Origin: Oligoflexia bacterium
GTDB lineage: Bacteria > Bdellovibrionota > Bacteriovoracia > Bacteriovoracales > Bacteriovoracaceae
DNA: 34,770 bases
Reading direction: 5' to 3'
Assembly: GCA_015232355.1 (NCBI GenBank)
Contig: JADFZW010000042.1
Coordinates: 1 to 34,770, forward strand
Under the pieces are notes generated by a model, which searched no databases, was not told the origin of the DNA, and saw only the letters and a program-made list of their open reading frames with translations. Every line of letters begins with the position of its first letter. Position 1 is the stretch's first letter. Positions 8,868 through 17,790 of the stretch are shown here, piece after piece. A program made the translations under genes and the position numbers.

Positions 8868-10562
8868 ATGAACAATGTATGTCCAATTGGTAAAGACTCC
8901 TCTTATAACAACACCATCGCAAATTTTAAAACAAAACTGAAAGCACTAGGGATTAATCTAGTAATTGAAAAATGGAATAATCCCGTAAAAAATGTGTGGT
9001 CAGTATTAATTCGTGATCATAAACGAAAAGGATTTTTTAGTAACGGCAAAGGCACAAGCAAAGAACAAGCATATGCATCTGCGCTTGGGGAATTTTGTGA
9101 GAGGATATCTACTGGTTTTTATTTTTATAATCAAGTGATTGATCTAGAAGATAAGAAGGCACTTAAATTACCATTTATTCTTCACCCTGAAGAATTATGG
9201 TTAGATGCTAAAACAAAAATAAATGACAAACGATTCCACCCATTTTTAAAAAGATTAGAATTAAAAAATATTAAAATGCTACAAGAAAAATCACTTATAG
9301 GAAGAGATCAAGAGATACTGTCACTTCCATATAAGAGAGAAATGGATCAGAAAACATTTTATATTCCACTAAATGTAATCAGCAATCTCTATATGAGTAA
9401 CGGCCATGCCTCTGGCAATACTATGATAGAGGCTAAGGTCCAAGCATTAAGTGAAGTATTTGAACGTGCAATAAAAAAGAAAATAATCAAAGAGGCTATC
9501 TCTCTTCCAGAGATTCCTGAACGCTTTTTAAAACAATTTCCCATCATATGGAATGGTATTTGCGAATTAAAAAATAAGGGGTATGGACTTTATACCTTTG
9601 ATGCCTCACTGGGCGGAATTTATCCTCTGATAAATATGATCCTAGTCGATCCTAGCGGGAAAGGAGTCTATACCTCCTATGGTGCACATCCATCAATGGA
9701 AGTTGCAATTGAACGCACTCTCACTGAATTATTACAAGGTCGAGTTTTAAAAGAGAATAATTTTTTTAATATGCCAACAGAAGATCGTGGATATATATGT
9801 TCAGATGAAAATTGGTTTGAACACTTTGTAGATTCCAGTGGGAGAATTGCTTGGAGTTCTATTCTTAAAAAGAGCGACTATCGTTTCATTCGTTGGGGAG
9901 TAAATGGAAGAGATCGCCAAAAAGAGTGGCACTATTTAATGAAGATTTCACTCCAACAAAAGCTAGATATTTTAGTTTCTGAGTATGTTGTTCATGGAAT
10001 GAATGCATGTCACATTATTGTTCCTAATTTCTCAGAAATTTATCCCTTAAGTGAGGTTATTGAAAATAATAGTAATTGTTCTCGCAAATACTATACATCC
10101 CTTATGAAAATTTTACGGGCCGGACGCTTACAAGAGAAACAAGCTCTCACTCTACTTAACTACATTGAACGCAAAGATTATCTTCCCAATCAATTAACAA
10201 TCGAAGACTTGATCGGAAATATGCAAAGTACTTGTTTCAAAGAAGTAAATGTATTGGTAGTTAAGATCTTACTGTACTTGCAATTAAAAAAGTATCGACA
10301 GCTTGCTAATATTTTAGATGAGATACGTTTTAAAGAAAATTTAAATAGCTGGGAAAGTTCATTGTTAATTTACTGTGAATTAAAAATTTTAAAGGGAATC
10401 AATCCACAAAGAGTAAATATTTTTTATAAGAAAGCTATTTCACCTTTTCATTTGCAATATCTTCAAAGTCCTAACTCTTTCTTTCTGGATTTGGCAAAAG
10501 TTTATAAACATGGAAACCACACTTTGCTACAATTACTTACAAAAAGAAACAATAAGGGTTAG
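8868..10562 (+). CDS. ycaO: YcaO-type ATP-dependent cyclodehydratase-like protein
   Basis: The 564-residue protein matches E. coli YcaO along almost its whole length, including the start (PIGKD...NPVKNVWSVLIRD), SNGKGTSKEQAYASALGEF, and the Glu pair E75/E79 in LGEFCERIST. Other shared blocks are GNTMIEAKVQALSEVFER near 182-200, YTFDASLGGIYP, GAHPSMEVAIERTLTELLQG and HIIVPNFSEIYP. The glutamates in the first and second blocks are those that bind Mg-ATP in YcaO enzymes. E. coli YcaO is implicated with RimO in beta-methylthiolation of ribosomal protein S12. There is no RimO, peptide precursor or transporter next door, so a housekeeping role is more likely than RiPP synthesis. AAAGG precedes the ATG. 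The 3' end overlaps convergent manC by four bases. Confidence 0.92.
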   Translation: MNNVCPIGKDSSYNNTIANFKTKLKALGINLVIEKWNNPVKNVWSVLIRDHKRKGFFSNGKGTSKEQAYASALGEFCERISTGFYFYNQVIDLEDKKALKLPFILHPEELWLDAKTKINDKRFHPFLKRLELKNIKMLQEKSLIGRDQEILSLPYKREMDQKTFYIPLNVISNLYMSNGHASGNTMIEAKVQALSEVFERAIKKKIIKEAISLPEIPERFLKQFPIIWNGICELKNKGYGLYTFDASLGGIYPLINMILVDPSGKGVYTSYGAHPSMEVAIERTLTELLQGRVLKENNFFNMPTEDRGYICSDENWFEHFVDSSGRIAWSSILKKSDYRFIRWGVNGRDRQKEWHYLMKISLQQKLDILVSEYVVHGMNACHIIVPNFSEIYPLSEVIENNSNCSRKYYTSLMKILRAGRLQEKQALTLLNYIERKDYLPNQLTIEDLIGNMQSTCFKEVNVLVVKILLYLQLKKYRQLANILDEIRFKENLNSWESSLLIYCELKILKGINPQRVNIFYKKAISPFHLQYLQSPNSFFLDLAKVYKHGNHTLLQLLTKRNNKG

Positions 10563-11683
10563 ATATACTCTTTCCCCCATTCACATTTTTCTAAATGCTC
10601 AACTACACCTTTAATCTCTTGAGTAGATTTTTTATCCATAATCACTAGCGATTTCCCATCATCTACCACTATTAAATCCTTAACTCCCAATAAAACCACC
10701 AATCTCTCTTTATTTACTCTCACAATATTATCTTTAGATTTATCATCAACAAAAAAACGTTGATTGTTAGAAACTAAGTAATTGCCATTTTTTACATCTC
10801 TATCTTTGCAAACATCACTAAGTGTCTCCCATGAACCAAGATCACTCCAATCAAAAGTAGCAGCAATCAAATCAACACACTTAGATTTTTCTAAAATCGC
10901 ACAATCAACAGATATTGATGGCATATTTTGATACTCTTCACTTACTTTTTTACTACAAAAAGAACTAGAAGAAGAACTATTATAAAAACGATATATCTCC
11001 GGAGCATGTGTCTCAAACTCCCTCATCAAAGTTCCCACAGAGGCAACAAACATTCCCGCATTCCAAAAATATCCTTTTGATATATAATCTTTCGCCACCT
11101 CAAAATTTGGTTTCTCCTTAAACTCTTCAACTTTGTAACTACGATTGCTGTTGCTTTTACTGTTGCTGGATTTTATATATCCATATCCAGTGTGAGGAAA
11201 TGTAGGTTTAATTCCAATAGTAACAATAGATGAATGATCATGAGCAATTTGCAAAGCTCTCTTGATATCACTCTTAAATGCATCAGAATTTAAAATAACG
11301 TGATCAGATGGTACAATTACCAATAGATCTTTAGGAGATGCTCCACTGCGAATTATTTCTACGAGTGAAAGAAAGATACAAGGGGCAGTATTTCTGGCCA
11401 ATGGCTCTAAGATCAAATTTTTTTCACCAATAAGATCTTTAGAAATAGAAAATTTTTTGGCCAAAGATTCCTGTTCTTTTACAGTGACAATAAAACGTCT
11501 TTTACTCTCAACCAAACCTTCAAATCTAAGCAATGTATCCTCCAGCAAAGTCTTTTCTCCTGCTAAATTTAAATACTGCTTAGGATGATCTTTCGTCGAT
11601 TCTGGCCAAAAACGTCGGCCTGAACCTCCGGCCATAATTAGTGCATAATAATTTAAATTTAAATCATTCATTTTATTTTCCAT
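10559..11683 (-). CDS. manC: Mannose-1-phosphate guanylyltransferase
   Basis: This 374-residue cytoplasmic enzyme makes GDP-mannose from mannose-1-phosphate and GTP. It shows the nucleotidyltransferase signature YALIMAGGSGRRFWPES near residues 12-28, DHPKQYL, IVPSDHVI, GYGYIK, EFKEKPNFEVAKDYI, YFWNAGMFVA and FDWSDLGSWETL, all in family order. Its length is slightly above the usual 350-360. The excess comes from two low-complexity inserts, SNSKSNSNRS (near 173-183) and a run of six serines (near 235-242), both encoded by triplet-unit repeats. Two possible starts (M1 and M5) lie close together. The product would feed mannose or fucose into surface polysaccharide and fits with glf and the glycosyltransferase further on. 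Confidence 0.93.
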   Translation of the reverse strand: MENKMNDLNLNYYALIMAGGSGRRFWPESTKDHPKQYLNLAGEKTLLEDTLLRFEGLVESKRRFIVTVKEQESLAKKFSISKDLIGEKNLILEPLARNTAPCIFLSLVEIIRSGASPKDLLVIVPSDHVILNSDAFKSDIKRALQIAHDHSSIVTIGIKPTFPHTGYGYIKSSNSKSNSNRSYKVEEFKEKPNFEVAKDYISKGYFWNAGMFVASVGTLMREFETHAPEIYRFYNSSSSSSFCSKKVSEEYQNMPSISVDCAILEKSKCVDLIAATFDWSDLGSWETLSDVCKDRDVKNGNYLVSNNQRFFVDDKSKDNIVRVNKERLVVLLGVKDLIVVDDGKSLVIMDKKSTQEIKGVVEHLEKCEWGKEYI

Positions 11684-11812
11684 TTTATTTAATTCTCACT
11701 CTGTTTTAAATACCATACAAGAATAAAAAAAACGTGTAAAGATTATATCATTTCTAAGCATTAACATAGCTTCCTTGACTATTTTTCCAATATAATGCAT
11801 ACTCCGACGTCG

Positions 11813-12661
11813 ATGAAGAAGAAAATTTTATATTTAAATTATTTTTGGATCACAATACTATTTAGTGGATATATTCTTTCACTAAAGGATGTACACACTG
11901 AAGTTCTTTGGAGAGAAGATGTAAACGATCGAGAAGAACAGTCACTAATAAAAAATTCATTTAAAATTGAATCCACCATAAAAAATCTCTCTTACATAAA
12001 CAACATAATACGTCTAATGCCCTTACAAAATAGCAACAATAACAATAGTTACTACTATTACAACTTTCCTCATTTTAACTCTGTATATCCAACATCATTT
12101 GAGATCAAAGACTTTATTAAAAACTATGGTCATAGTGAATTATATGCCGAACTCTTTGCGCAAAATCAATTTTATCTTATTGGTGAACAAATTCTTGAAC
12201 GAATCAACAACAAGATAGATGATGAAATTATACTCGGTGAACGCCTTAGCACCATCGATCAAATTAATAGAGAGATGCAGGGAAATGAAAATATATTGAA
12301 ATATAATTTCAATCTAGCACAAAAACTCTTCTTTCTTTATCATCAAAACTCTGATCTTGAAAAAGTTGAAGATATCTACAATATACTAATTAACTTTCAC
12401 AATACTGCTATTGCAAAGTCTCCATTTTGTTTTGAATTTTATCGCTTACAACTCTCAAAAAATGTGGAAGGTGATACTCTAAAAACGATAATTGAGAATT
12501 GTCTCGCCAAAGGCAAAAATAAGAAATTGATTTACGAATATATCACGTATATCATTGCTGAAAAGGGTATAGTTACTGCTCAACAAGAGTATGAGTACTA
12601 CTTTAGCAGATATAAAAATAGACATTTAAAACCACCTCATTACTTCTTTGAAACGCTGTAA
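11813..12661 (+). CDS. Exported or membrane-anchored helical-repeat protein, unknown
   Basis: I chose the second ATG (11813), giving MKKKILYLNYFWITILFSG, a standard signal peptide or signal anchor. An ATG at 11795 would add six residues (MHTPTS) that spoil that pattern. Neither start has a good Shine-Dalgarno. The rest, about 250 residues, is rich in Asn, Tyr and Leu and contains helix pairs such as FNLAQKLFFLYHQNSD and VEDIYNILINFHNTA, in the manner of TPR/HAT repeats, without a clear consensus. A stretch NSNNNNSYYYYN is low-complexity. It lies 25 bases upstream of hemE on the same strand and may share its transcript. No function can be assigned. Confidence 0.6.
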   Translation: MKKKILYLNYFWITILFSGYILSLKDVHTEVLWREDVNDREEQSLIKNSFKIESTIKNLSYINNIIRLMPLQNSNNNNSYYYYNFPHFNSVYPTSFEIKDFIKNYGHSELYAELFAQNQFYLIGEQILERINNKIDDEIILGERLSTIDQINREMQGNENILKYNFNLAQKLFFLYHQNSDLEKVEDIYNILINFHNTAIAKSPFCFEFYRLQLSKNVEGDTLKTIIENCLAKGKNKKLIYEYITYIIAEKGIVTAQQEYEYYFSRYKNRHLKPPHYFFETL

Positions 12662-12686
12662 CCTCTACAAGTAAAGGTCCAAACAA

Positions 12687-13790
12687 ATGGGATTATTTGA
12701 AAACAGAAGAACATCTGAAGTAAAAGGTTGTCTTAAAACGCATCTTCCAATTTGGTTTATGAGACAAGCGGGTCGATATCACTCTCACTATCAAAAAATC
12801 AAACAAAATCGCAACTTCATCGAAATGTGCAAAGATCCGGAGATAGCTGCGCAAATCACACTTGGTCCAGTTTTGGAATTTGATTTAGATGCAGCCATAC
12901 TCTTTTCTGATATTTTATTTCCGCTCGATTATATGGGGCTTGGTCTTCAATATGATGATCAGAGAGGACCTACTTTCAAAAAGAGAATCGAATCTGTTGA
13001 TGACTTAAAGAAGTGCTCCAATATCAACAATATCAAGACTAATTATTTTTCCTTCCAAGGAGATGCTTTAAAAATTATCAAGCGTACACTTTCGCCCGAT
13101 ACTACTCTTATTGGTTTTGTTGGGGCCCCATTTACTCTCTATGCGTATGCTTTAGAAGAGTCATTAAATAAAGGAAGAGATTTGTTAGAAGCAAAAAGAG
13201 GATTGTATGATGGCCGTTATCTACACTTCAACTCTCTAATTCTTCCAATTTTAGAACAAAATATTCTCACTCAAATTGAAGCAGGAGCAGATGCTATCGC
13301 TCTCTTTGATACTGCTAGTGGATATTTGAATTTTTTTGACTATAAAAACTTTCTTGTACCACCTTTGGTAAAATTACTCTCAAATATCAAAAATCTTAAA
13401 AAAGATATAAAGATTATTTACTATTCAAAATACACTACCGAAGATCAGTTACAAGAGTTGGTGAATTCTAAATTTATTGATATTGATGTATTGGCAGTTG
13501 ATTTTAGATTTGATTTAGTAAATATTTTTAAGCGCTTTAATAACAACATCAACAACATCAAATATATCCAAGGTAATATCGATCCATTCTGGGTGCTTTT
13601 AGATTGGCCAACATTAAGATCTAAGATAGATGAACTCTATGATCATCTAGTTTCACATAACAAACATAGTAACAATATACCATTTGATAGATGGATATTT
13701 GGATTAGGTCACGGAGTATTGAAAGAGACTCCTGAAGAAAATATAAAAAGATTAGTTCAATATGTGCAAGAGAAATTTAGCTATTGTTGA
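12687..13790 (+). CDS. hemE: Uroporphyrinogen decarboxylase
   Basis: This 367-residue cytoplasmic enzyme of haem synthesis converts uroporphyrinogen III to coproporphyrinogen III. Family blocks are in order: PIWFMRQAGRY (residues 21-31, with the substrate-binding Arg), FDLDAAILFSDIL with the key Asp, GFVGAPFTLYAYALEES, EAGADAIALFDTASGYL, GNIDPFWVLLD and GLGHGVLKETPEENI, whose His is conserved at the active site. AAAGG lies about nine bases before the ATG. A nine-base tandem encodes NNNINNIKYI in the second half. No other haem gene is in the window. A hairpin with a T-run lies at the convergent junction with nadB. Confidence 0.95.
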   Translation: MGLFENRRTSEVKGCLKTHLPIWFMRQAGRYHSHYQKIKQNRNFIEMCKDPEIAAQITLGPVLEFDLDAAILFSDILFPLDYMGLGLQYDDQRGPTFKKRIESVDDLKKCSNINNIKTNYFSFQGDALKIIKRTLSPDTTLIGFVGAPFTLYAYALEESLNKGRDLLEAKRGLYDGRYLHFNSLILPILEQNILTQIEAGADAIALFDTASGYLNFFDYKNFLVPPLVKLLSNIKNLKKDIKIIYYSKYTTEDQLQELVNSKFIDIDVLAVDFRFDLVNIFKRFNNNINNIKYIQGNIDPFWVLLDWPTLRSKIDELYDHLVSHNKHSNNIPFDRWIFGLGHGVLKETPEENIKRLVQYVQEKFSYC

Positions 13791-13814
13791 TGGCCATTGT
13801 TGATAGCTATTTTT
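13778..13814 (+). terminator. Hairpin at the hemE/nadB convergent junction
   Basis: TAGCTAT (13778-13784) pairs with ATAGCTA (13803-13809) and is followed by five T. The loop contains TGGCCA and a repeated TTGTTGAT. It lies over the last codons of hemE and the end of nadB, so it could terminate hemE transcription. The seven-base stem has only two G-C pairs. Confidence 0.4.
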
Positions 13815-15444
13815 GATCACTCTCTGACTCTGTCTCTGTTAAATAAAAGCAACCTACAGACTTTCTATTTCGAATGGATGAATCCACAATTATACTGGCA
13901 ACCTCAATTGCATTTCTAAGTCCAATCAATTCATCATGTAGTTTAGCATCGAAATAAAAATTAAAAACCTCTTCTGATAACTCTTTAAACATAGCTCTCG
14001 CACGCTTTAAGCGCTCGATAGAGCGAACTGGCCCAACATAGTTCCACATAGTTTGTTTGAGTATTGACCAATCCTGCAGAATTAATGCTAAATCATATTC
14101 AGTCTTGCCAGAGACCCAATCTTTTATTCTTCTTCCATCATAATGAATTACCTCTTCAAATGTAAATTGATTGCAAATAGCATCGGCGGCCAAATATCCA
14201 TACACAAGTCCCTCGAGAAGAGATGTGGATGCTAAACGATTGGCCCCATGAATTCCTGTGCAAGAAACCTCTCCGATTGCATACAAATTTGTAATATTAG
14301 TTTCACCATGCTCATCAACTTTAATACCACCACAAGAGTAGTGAGCAGCAGGCACTACAGGTATTGCTGATTTTGTAATATCCACTCCCGCCTTCAAACA
14401 ATTAGCATATATTGTAGGAAAGCGTTCTTTAATCCACGTTTCCTCTTTAAAAGAAATATCCAAGTAAACACAATGCTGGCCAGAGGTAATCATCTCTTGA
14501 AGAATGGCCCTGGCAACAATATCTCTTGGGGCCAACTCTTTTTGAGCATGATATCTCTTCATGAATGGTTCTCCTTTTTGATTTAAGAGAATTCCACCCT
14601 CACCTCTTACTGCCTCACTTATGAGGAAGCGACGGTGAGACGAACGATCATAAAATGTTGTTGGATGAAATTGAATAAATTCCATATTGGAAATAAAAGC
14701 TCCCACTCGTTTGGCCATAGCTAAACCATCACCTCTAATTCCTTCAGAGTTGGAGTGGTGTAAATAGATTGAACCCAATCCTCCTGTCGCCAAGATTGTT
14801 TTTCTACTTATCACCTTGTAGACTCGTTCATTTTTTTGATTAAAAAGATAAGCACCAACAACTTTATGTTTTTCATATCTTTGATTTAAATCCACACCAT
14901 GATGGGATGGAGTAATTAAGTCAATTGCTGTATGAGAATTGAGCAAAGTAATGTTTTTATTTTTATGATTAATCTCAGATTTATCTAATAAATATGTCAA
15001 CATCGCTTCTTGAATCATTCTTCCTGTATAGTCACCTGTATATAAAATTCGCGAAATGGAGTGTGCTGCCTCTTTAGTAAATTTCAATTCATTACTCTTA
15101 CGATCTTTTTCAAAGGGAACATTTGCCTTATCTAATAGAATCTCCTTTAAAATGCCGGCCGCTCTACATGCTAAAACATTTACAGCACTTAAATTAGATG
15201 TATTGTTACTGGCCTTCATTACATCTTCAATAAATAGATTCAAATCATTTATAGGGTATATTATTCCACCTTGTGCCCAACAGGTATTGCATTCTCTGGG
15301 ATCATCTTCTCTAGTAACTATTCCAACTTTTAAGTTTTTTTCTGCAAGTTTAATCGCTGCTGAAAGACCTGCTATTCCAGTTCCAATAATCAATACATCA
15401 AATTGATAATCAGCATCTCTGACAGTAGAATCTATTTTATCCAT
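13807..15444 (-). CDS. nadB: L-aspartate oxidase
   Basis: This 545-residue cytoplasmic flavoprotein oxidises L-aspartate to iminoaspartate, the first step of de novo NAD synthesis. The FAD-binding fold is at residues 16-40 (DVLIIGTGIAGLSAA), followed by NTCWAQGGI, LATGGLGSIY, IQFHPTTFY, LISEAVRGEGGILLN, PAAHYSCGGIKVDEHG and YAIGEVSCTGIHGANRLAS. The HPTTF and GGI blocks are typical of the succinate dehydrogenase/NadB family, and the CWAQGG start distinguishes NadB. Length is normal. AAGGA lies eight bases before the ATG. It follows nadC on the same strand with only 35 bases between, so the pair is an operon. Quinolinate synthase (nadA), normally needed between them, is not in the window. Confidence 0.95.
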   Translation of the reverse strand: MDKIDSTVRDADYQFDVLIIGTGIAGLSAAIKLAEKNLKVGIVTREDDPRECNTCWAQGGIIYPINDLNLFIEDVMKASNNTSNLSAVNVLACRAAGILKEILLDKANVPFEKDRKSNELKFTKEAAHSISRILYTGDYTGRMIQEAMLTYLLDKSEINHKNKNITLLNSHTAIDLITPSHHGVDLNQRYEKHKVVGAYLFNQKNERVYKVISRKTILATGGLGSIYLHHSNSEGIRGDGLAMAKRVGAFISNMEFIQFHPTTFYDRSSHRRFLISEAVRGEGGILLNQKGEPFMKRYHAQKELAPRDIVARAILQEMITSGQHCVYLDISFKEETWIKERFPTIYANCLKAGVDITKSAIPVVPAAHYSCGGIKVDEHGETNITNLYAIGEVSCTGIHGANRLASTSLLEGLVYGYLAADAICNQFTFEEVIHYDGRRIKDWVSGKTEYDLALILQDWSILKQTMWNYVGPVRSIERLKRARAMFKELSEEVFNFYFDAKLHDELIGLRNAIEVASIIVDSSIRNRKSVGCFYLTETESESDQK

Positions 15445-15479
15445 ATTCGAGTTCCTTAAAACTTCATTTCATTATTTCA

Positions 15480-16409
15480 TTATTTCATTATATGATACTT
15501 TAAAGAAATATCTACAATGGAACTATTTGATGTCAATGAACCAATACTGATAGCATCCACTCCCTTAAACAGATAATTATCAATATTTCCCAAATTAATT
15601 CCGCCTGATAATTCATAGCTCATTTCAAAATTATTATCATTATTGCCACTTCTTGGTTTTACCATCAATGCTTCCTTCACCATATCTGGAGTAAAATTAT
15701 CTAGCATTACATGTTTTACTTTTAAATTAATCGCCTCTTGTAACTCTGATAAATCATGAATCTCCACTAAAATTGGAGTATAAAAACTTTGCATTGATTT
15801 AAAATATTGATAGGCATTTTTAAGTCCACCAAAAAAATATTTATGATTATCCTTCACCATAAACATATCTACTTGGGTGAAACGATGATTGTGGCCGCCA
15901 CCAACTCGTACAGCATATTTTTCTAATGAACGCAGTCCCGGTGTAGTCTTTCTTGTTTCAAGAATGGCAATTCCTAAGGCGTTTGCTTTTTGAGTAAATT
16001 GATTTGTAATAGTGGCAACCGAAGATGCTCGCTGTAAAAGATTTAGAGCTAATCTTTCTCCTGTAAGGGCCACATTGAATGGCAATGAAAATTCTAATGT
16101 TTCGACACTGTCTCCTTGACCAACAACTTTTCCTTCTAATTTTAGTAACTCTTCATTTTGATCACAATTACTACTTTTGCTACTTTTGCTACTTTCGCTA
16201 CTTTTTTGATGTTTAAGCAAACAATTAAAAACTGCAAAGAAGTAGGGTAGTCCGGCCAATACAGTACCCTTTGTTTTAAATTTCAGAGTGCATTTAACGC
16301 TATCATTTGGTAAATTTAACCAATAATAATCATTTACCCCAACACCATCTTCTGATAAAAAATTTTCAATCATCTCATAAAGTTTACCATCAATAATACT
16401 CTTAATCAT
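15480..16409 (-). CDS. nadC: Nicotinate-nucleotide pyrophosphorylase (quinolinate phosphoribosyltransferase)
   Basis: The 309-residue enzyme converts quinolinate and PRPP to nicotinate mononucleotide. Diagnostic blocks are GERLALNLLQRASSVAT, LETRKTTPGLRSLEKYAV, RVGGGHNHR, HVMLDNFTPDMVKEAL, YELSGGINLGNI and GVDAISIGSLT. These include the Arg/Lys/His cluster that binds phosphoribosyl and carboxylate groups. The protein is about 20 residues longer than the usual 285, and the excess is a serine/lysine insert (SSESSKSSKSSN) near residue 75 encoded by a nine-base tandem. AAGGTGA sits about six bases before the ATG. It is first in the nadC-nadB operon. Confidence 0.95.
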   Translation of the reverse strand: MIKSIIDGKLYEMIENFLSEDGVGVNDYYWLNLPNDSVKCTLKFKTKGTVLAGLPYFFAVFNCLLKHQKSSESSKSSKSSNCDQNEELLKLEGKVVGQGDSVETLEFSLPFNVALTGERLALNLLQRASSVATITNQFTQKANALGIAILETRKTTPGLRSLEKYAVRVGGGHNHRFTQVDMFMVKDNHKYFFGGLKNAYQYFKSMQSFYTPILVEIHDLSELQEAINLKVKHVMLDNFTPDMVKEALMVKPRSGNNDNNFEMSYELSGGINLGNIDNYLFKGVDAISIGSLTSNSSIVDISLKYHIMK

Positions 16410-16486
16410 AATTTCACCTTCAAAATTATCAAGTAATTAAATCATCTCAAATTTGAACATCTCTTTGCATAGTACATATACATACT

Positions 16487-17695
16487 ATGAAAAAACTAAT
16501 CATAACAAAACTAACATTCATTTATTTTTCGGCAATCTTATTATTATTGCCACAATATTGCCATAGGAAAACCCTCTTAACACCTCATTTTGAAAGAAGT
16601 AACTTTACGCTCAGTTTTATAGAAGGAGATGATGGAAAGAGAAAAGAGATGATAAAAAAATTTCATGATCCACGTTTGGTGGTTTTGGGATTAAGCTACC
16701 TCTTTGGTTATACTAAAGCATTGAACAAAGAGATAAAAAAAGTTCATAAAGATTTAGGATTAAACCACCTCTTCACTCCCTCTGGAATTCATCTCTCTTC
16801 ACTGCTACTACTTCTTATTCCAATAATTTATCTCCTCTCTATTTTCTTTAAGCGATTACAAAATAATCAATATAAAGACCGACTTAAAAAAGTGGCACTT
16901 CTAATCATCTACCTTCTGGTGTTTTTGATTCCTGAAACCTATCCTCTAAAACGTTTGGCGTTGTTTTATTTAATAACTGTTATTGCTAACAAATATTTCA
17001 ATTACAAAAATTATTTTTACCTATTCTTGATAACCAATTTTATAGACATAGCATTAGGTACTTTCACTTACTCACCTGGTAGTTTTACTTACAGTTATCT
17101 ATTTCTTGGAATCATCCTATCAATGCAAAACATAAGACCGAAAATTCTTTTACCTTTGGCCCTGCTTGGAGGACAGATAATTGTAATCTTTTTTCAAGAG
17201 GACAAATTAACATTTATTGGTTTTATCTTTAATTTTATTTTAAGTGTAATTTTTGAATTTGGTTATCCAATTTTATTTTTAACTTTCTGGAGTAATCTTT
17301 ACTTTATCGTCGAATGGTTACTTAGCTCTTACTTAAAATTAATAGAAATTTCTGCCTCTATAAGCGCAACCTTTGGCCACTACTATCCCACAATTCCTAT
17401 TCTGTTTTTAGTTTTAGTAATAAGTTTAAAGATTGCTATAAAATTTAAAAAAATCGCAACTCTACTTTTACTTCTCATACACTCTGAAAATATTTACAAT
17501 TTTAAATCTACTCAACTTAATTTAAATCCACCTTTAAATGCCAGCAGCACAGGTATGATTTATACCATGCCTAATAAATCTTCTCTTACCAACATTCATC
17601 TAAAAGATAACGGGGATATTGAAATGCAATTTTTACACTCAAAAAAATGCAGATTACGCTCAATGATCTGGGGACAATATTTAAAATGTCGATGA
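16487..17695 (+). CDS. ComEC/Rec2-family membrane protein without a nuclease domain
   Basis: This 402-residue protein is largely hydrophobic, with about nine membrane segments after an N-terminal signal-like helix. The segment DLGLNHLFTPSGIHLSSLLLL corresponds to the 'HLLAISGLHV' motif of the ComEC competence domain (here HLFTPSGIHL), preceded by a GLSYLFGYTKALNKEIKKV helix equivalent to the usual entry region. That supports the ComEC/Rec2 channel domain, which moves single-stranded DNA inward. Full-length ComEC (about 700 residues) also has an OB domain and a metallo-beta-lactamase-like nuclease domain, and neither is present here. It may be a free-standing channel domain, with the nuclease encoded elsewhere, or a divergent paralogue with another role. 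No Shine-Dalgarno is seen. Four partial copies of an 11-base repeat begin at the stop codon. Confidence 0.65.
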   Translation: MKKLIITKLTFIYFSAILLLLPQYCHRKTLLTPHFERSNFTLSFIEGDDGKRKEMIKKFHDPRLVVLGLSYLFGYTKALNKEIKKVHKDLGLNHLFTPSGIHLSSLLLLLIPIIYLLSIFFKRLQNNQYKDRLKKVALLIIYLLVFLIPETYPLKRLALFYLITVIANKYFNYKNYFYLFLITNFIDIALGTFTYSPGSFTYSYLFLGIILSMQNIRPKILLPLALLGGQIIVIFFQEDKLTFIGFIFNFILSVIFEFGYPILFLTFWSNLYFIVEWLLSSYLKLIEISASISATFGHYYPTIPILFLVLVISLKIAIKFKKIATLLLLLIHSENIYNFKSTQLNLNPPLNASSTGMIYTMPNKSSLTNIHLKDNGDIEMQFLHSKKCRLRSMIWGQYLKCR

Positions 17696-17732
17696 ACTAT
17701 CGATGAACTATCGATGAACTATCGATGATTAT
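17690..17732. repeat. 11-bp tandem repeat (CGATGAACTAT)
   Basis: Three exact copies of CGATGAACTAT run from 17690, with a fourth, altered copy (CGATGATTAT) at the end. The first copy contains the stop codon of the ComEC-like gene, so changes in copy number would not alter the protein. Unlike the repeats inside genes, this unit is not a multiple of three. Confidence 0.9.
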
Positions 17733-17753
17733 AAATCTTTTAGAATCTTTTAG

Positions 17754-17782
17754 TTGCCGAAAATATAAAATTCTACTACCAT
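17754..17782 (+). promoter_or_regulatory. Possible sigma70-type promoter of rnpB
   Basis: TTGCCG (17754-17759) and TACCAT (17777-17782) are separated by exactly 17 bases. The expected start, seven to nine bases after the -10 box, falls at the first base pair of the rnpB P1 helix (17791). The -35 box is good and the -10 box matches 4 of 6. Agreement of spacing and RNA end is the main support. Confidence 0.45.
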
Positions 17783-17790
17783 CCCTCTCT

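Noticed and set aside
8868..10562. YcaO as part of a RiPP (azole-peptide) cluster
   Set aside because: It matches the E. coli YcaO full-length form, and no precursor peptide, dehydrogenase, E1-like partner or exporter lies next to it.
11774..11796. TTGACT and TATAAT as a promoter for the 11813 gene
   Set aside because: The spacing is only 11 bases, too short for a sigma70 promoter. The TATAAT alone might still matter, but I cannot support it.
15056..15406. Open frame of 116 codons on the plus strand within nadB
   Set aside because: It lies wholly antisense to a strongly conserved nadB and has no ribosome site or family resemblance.
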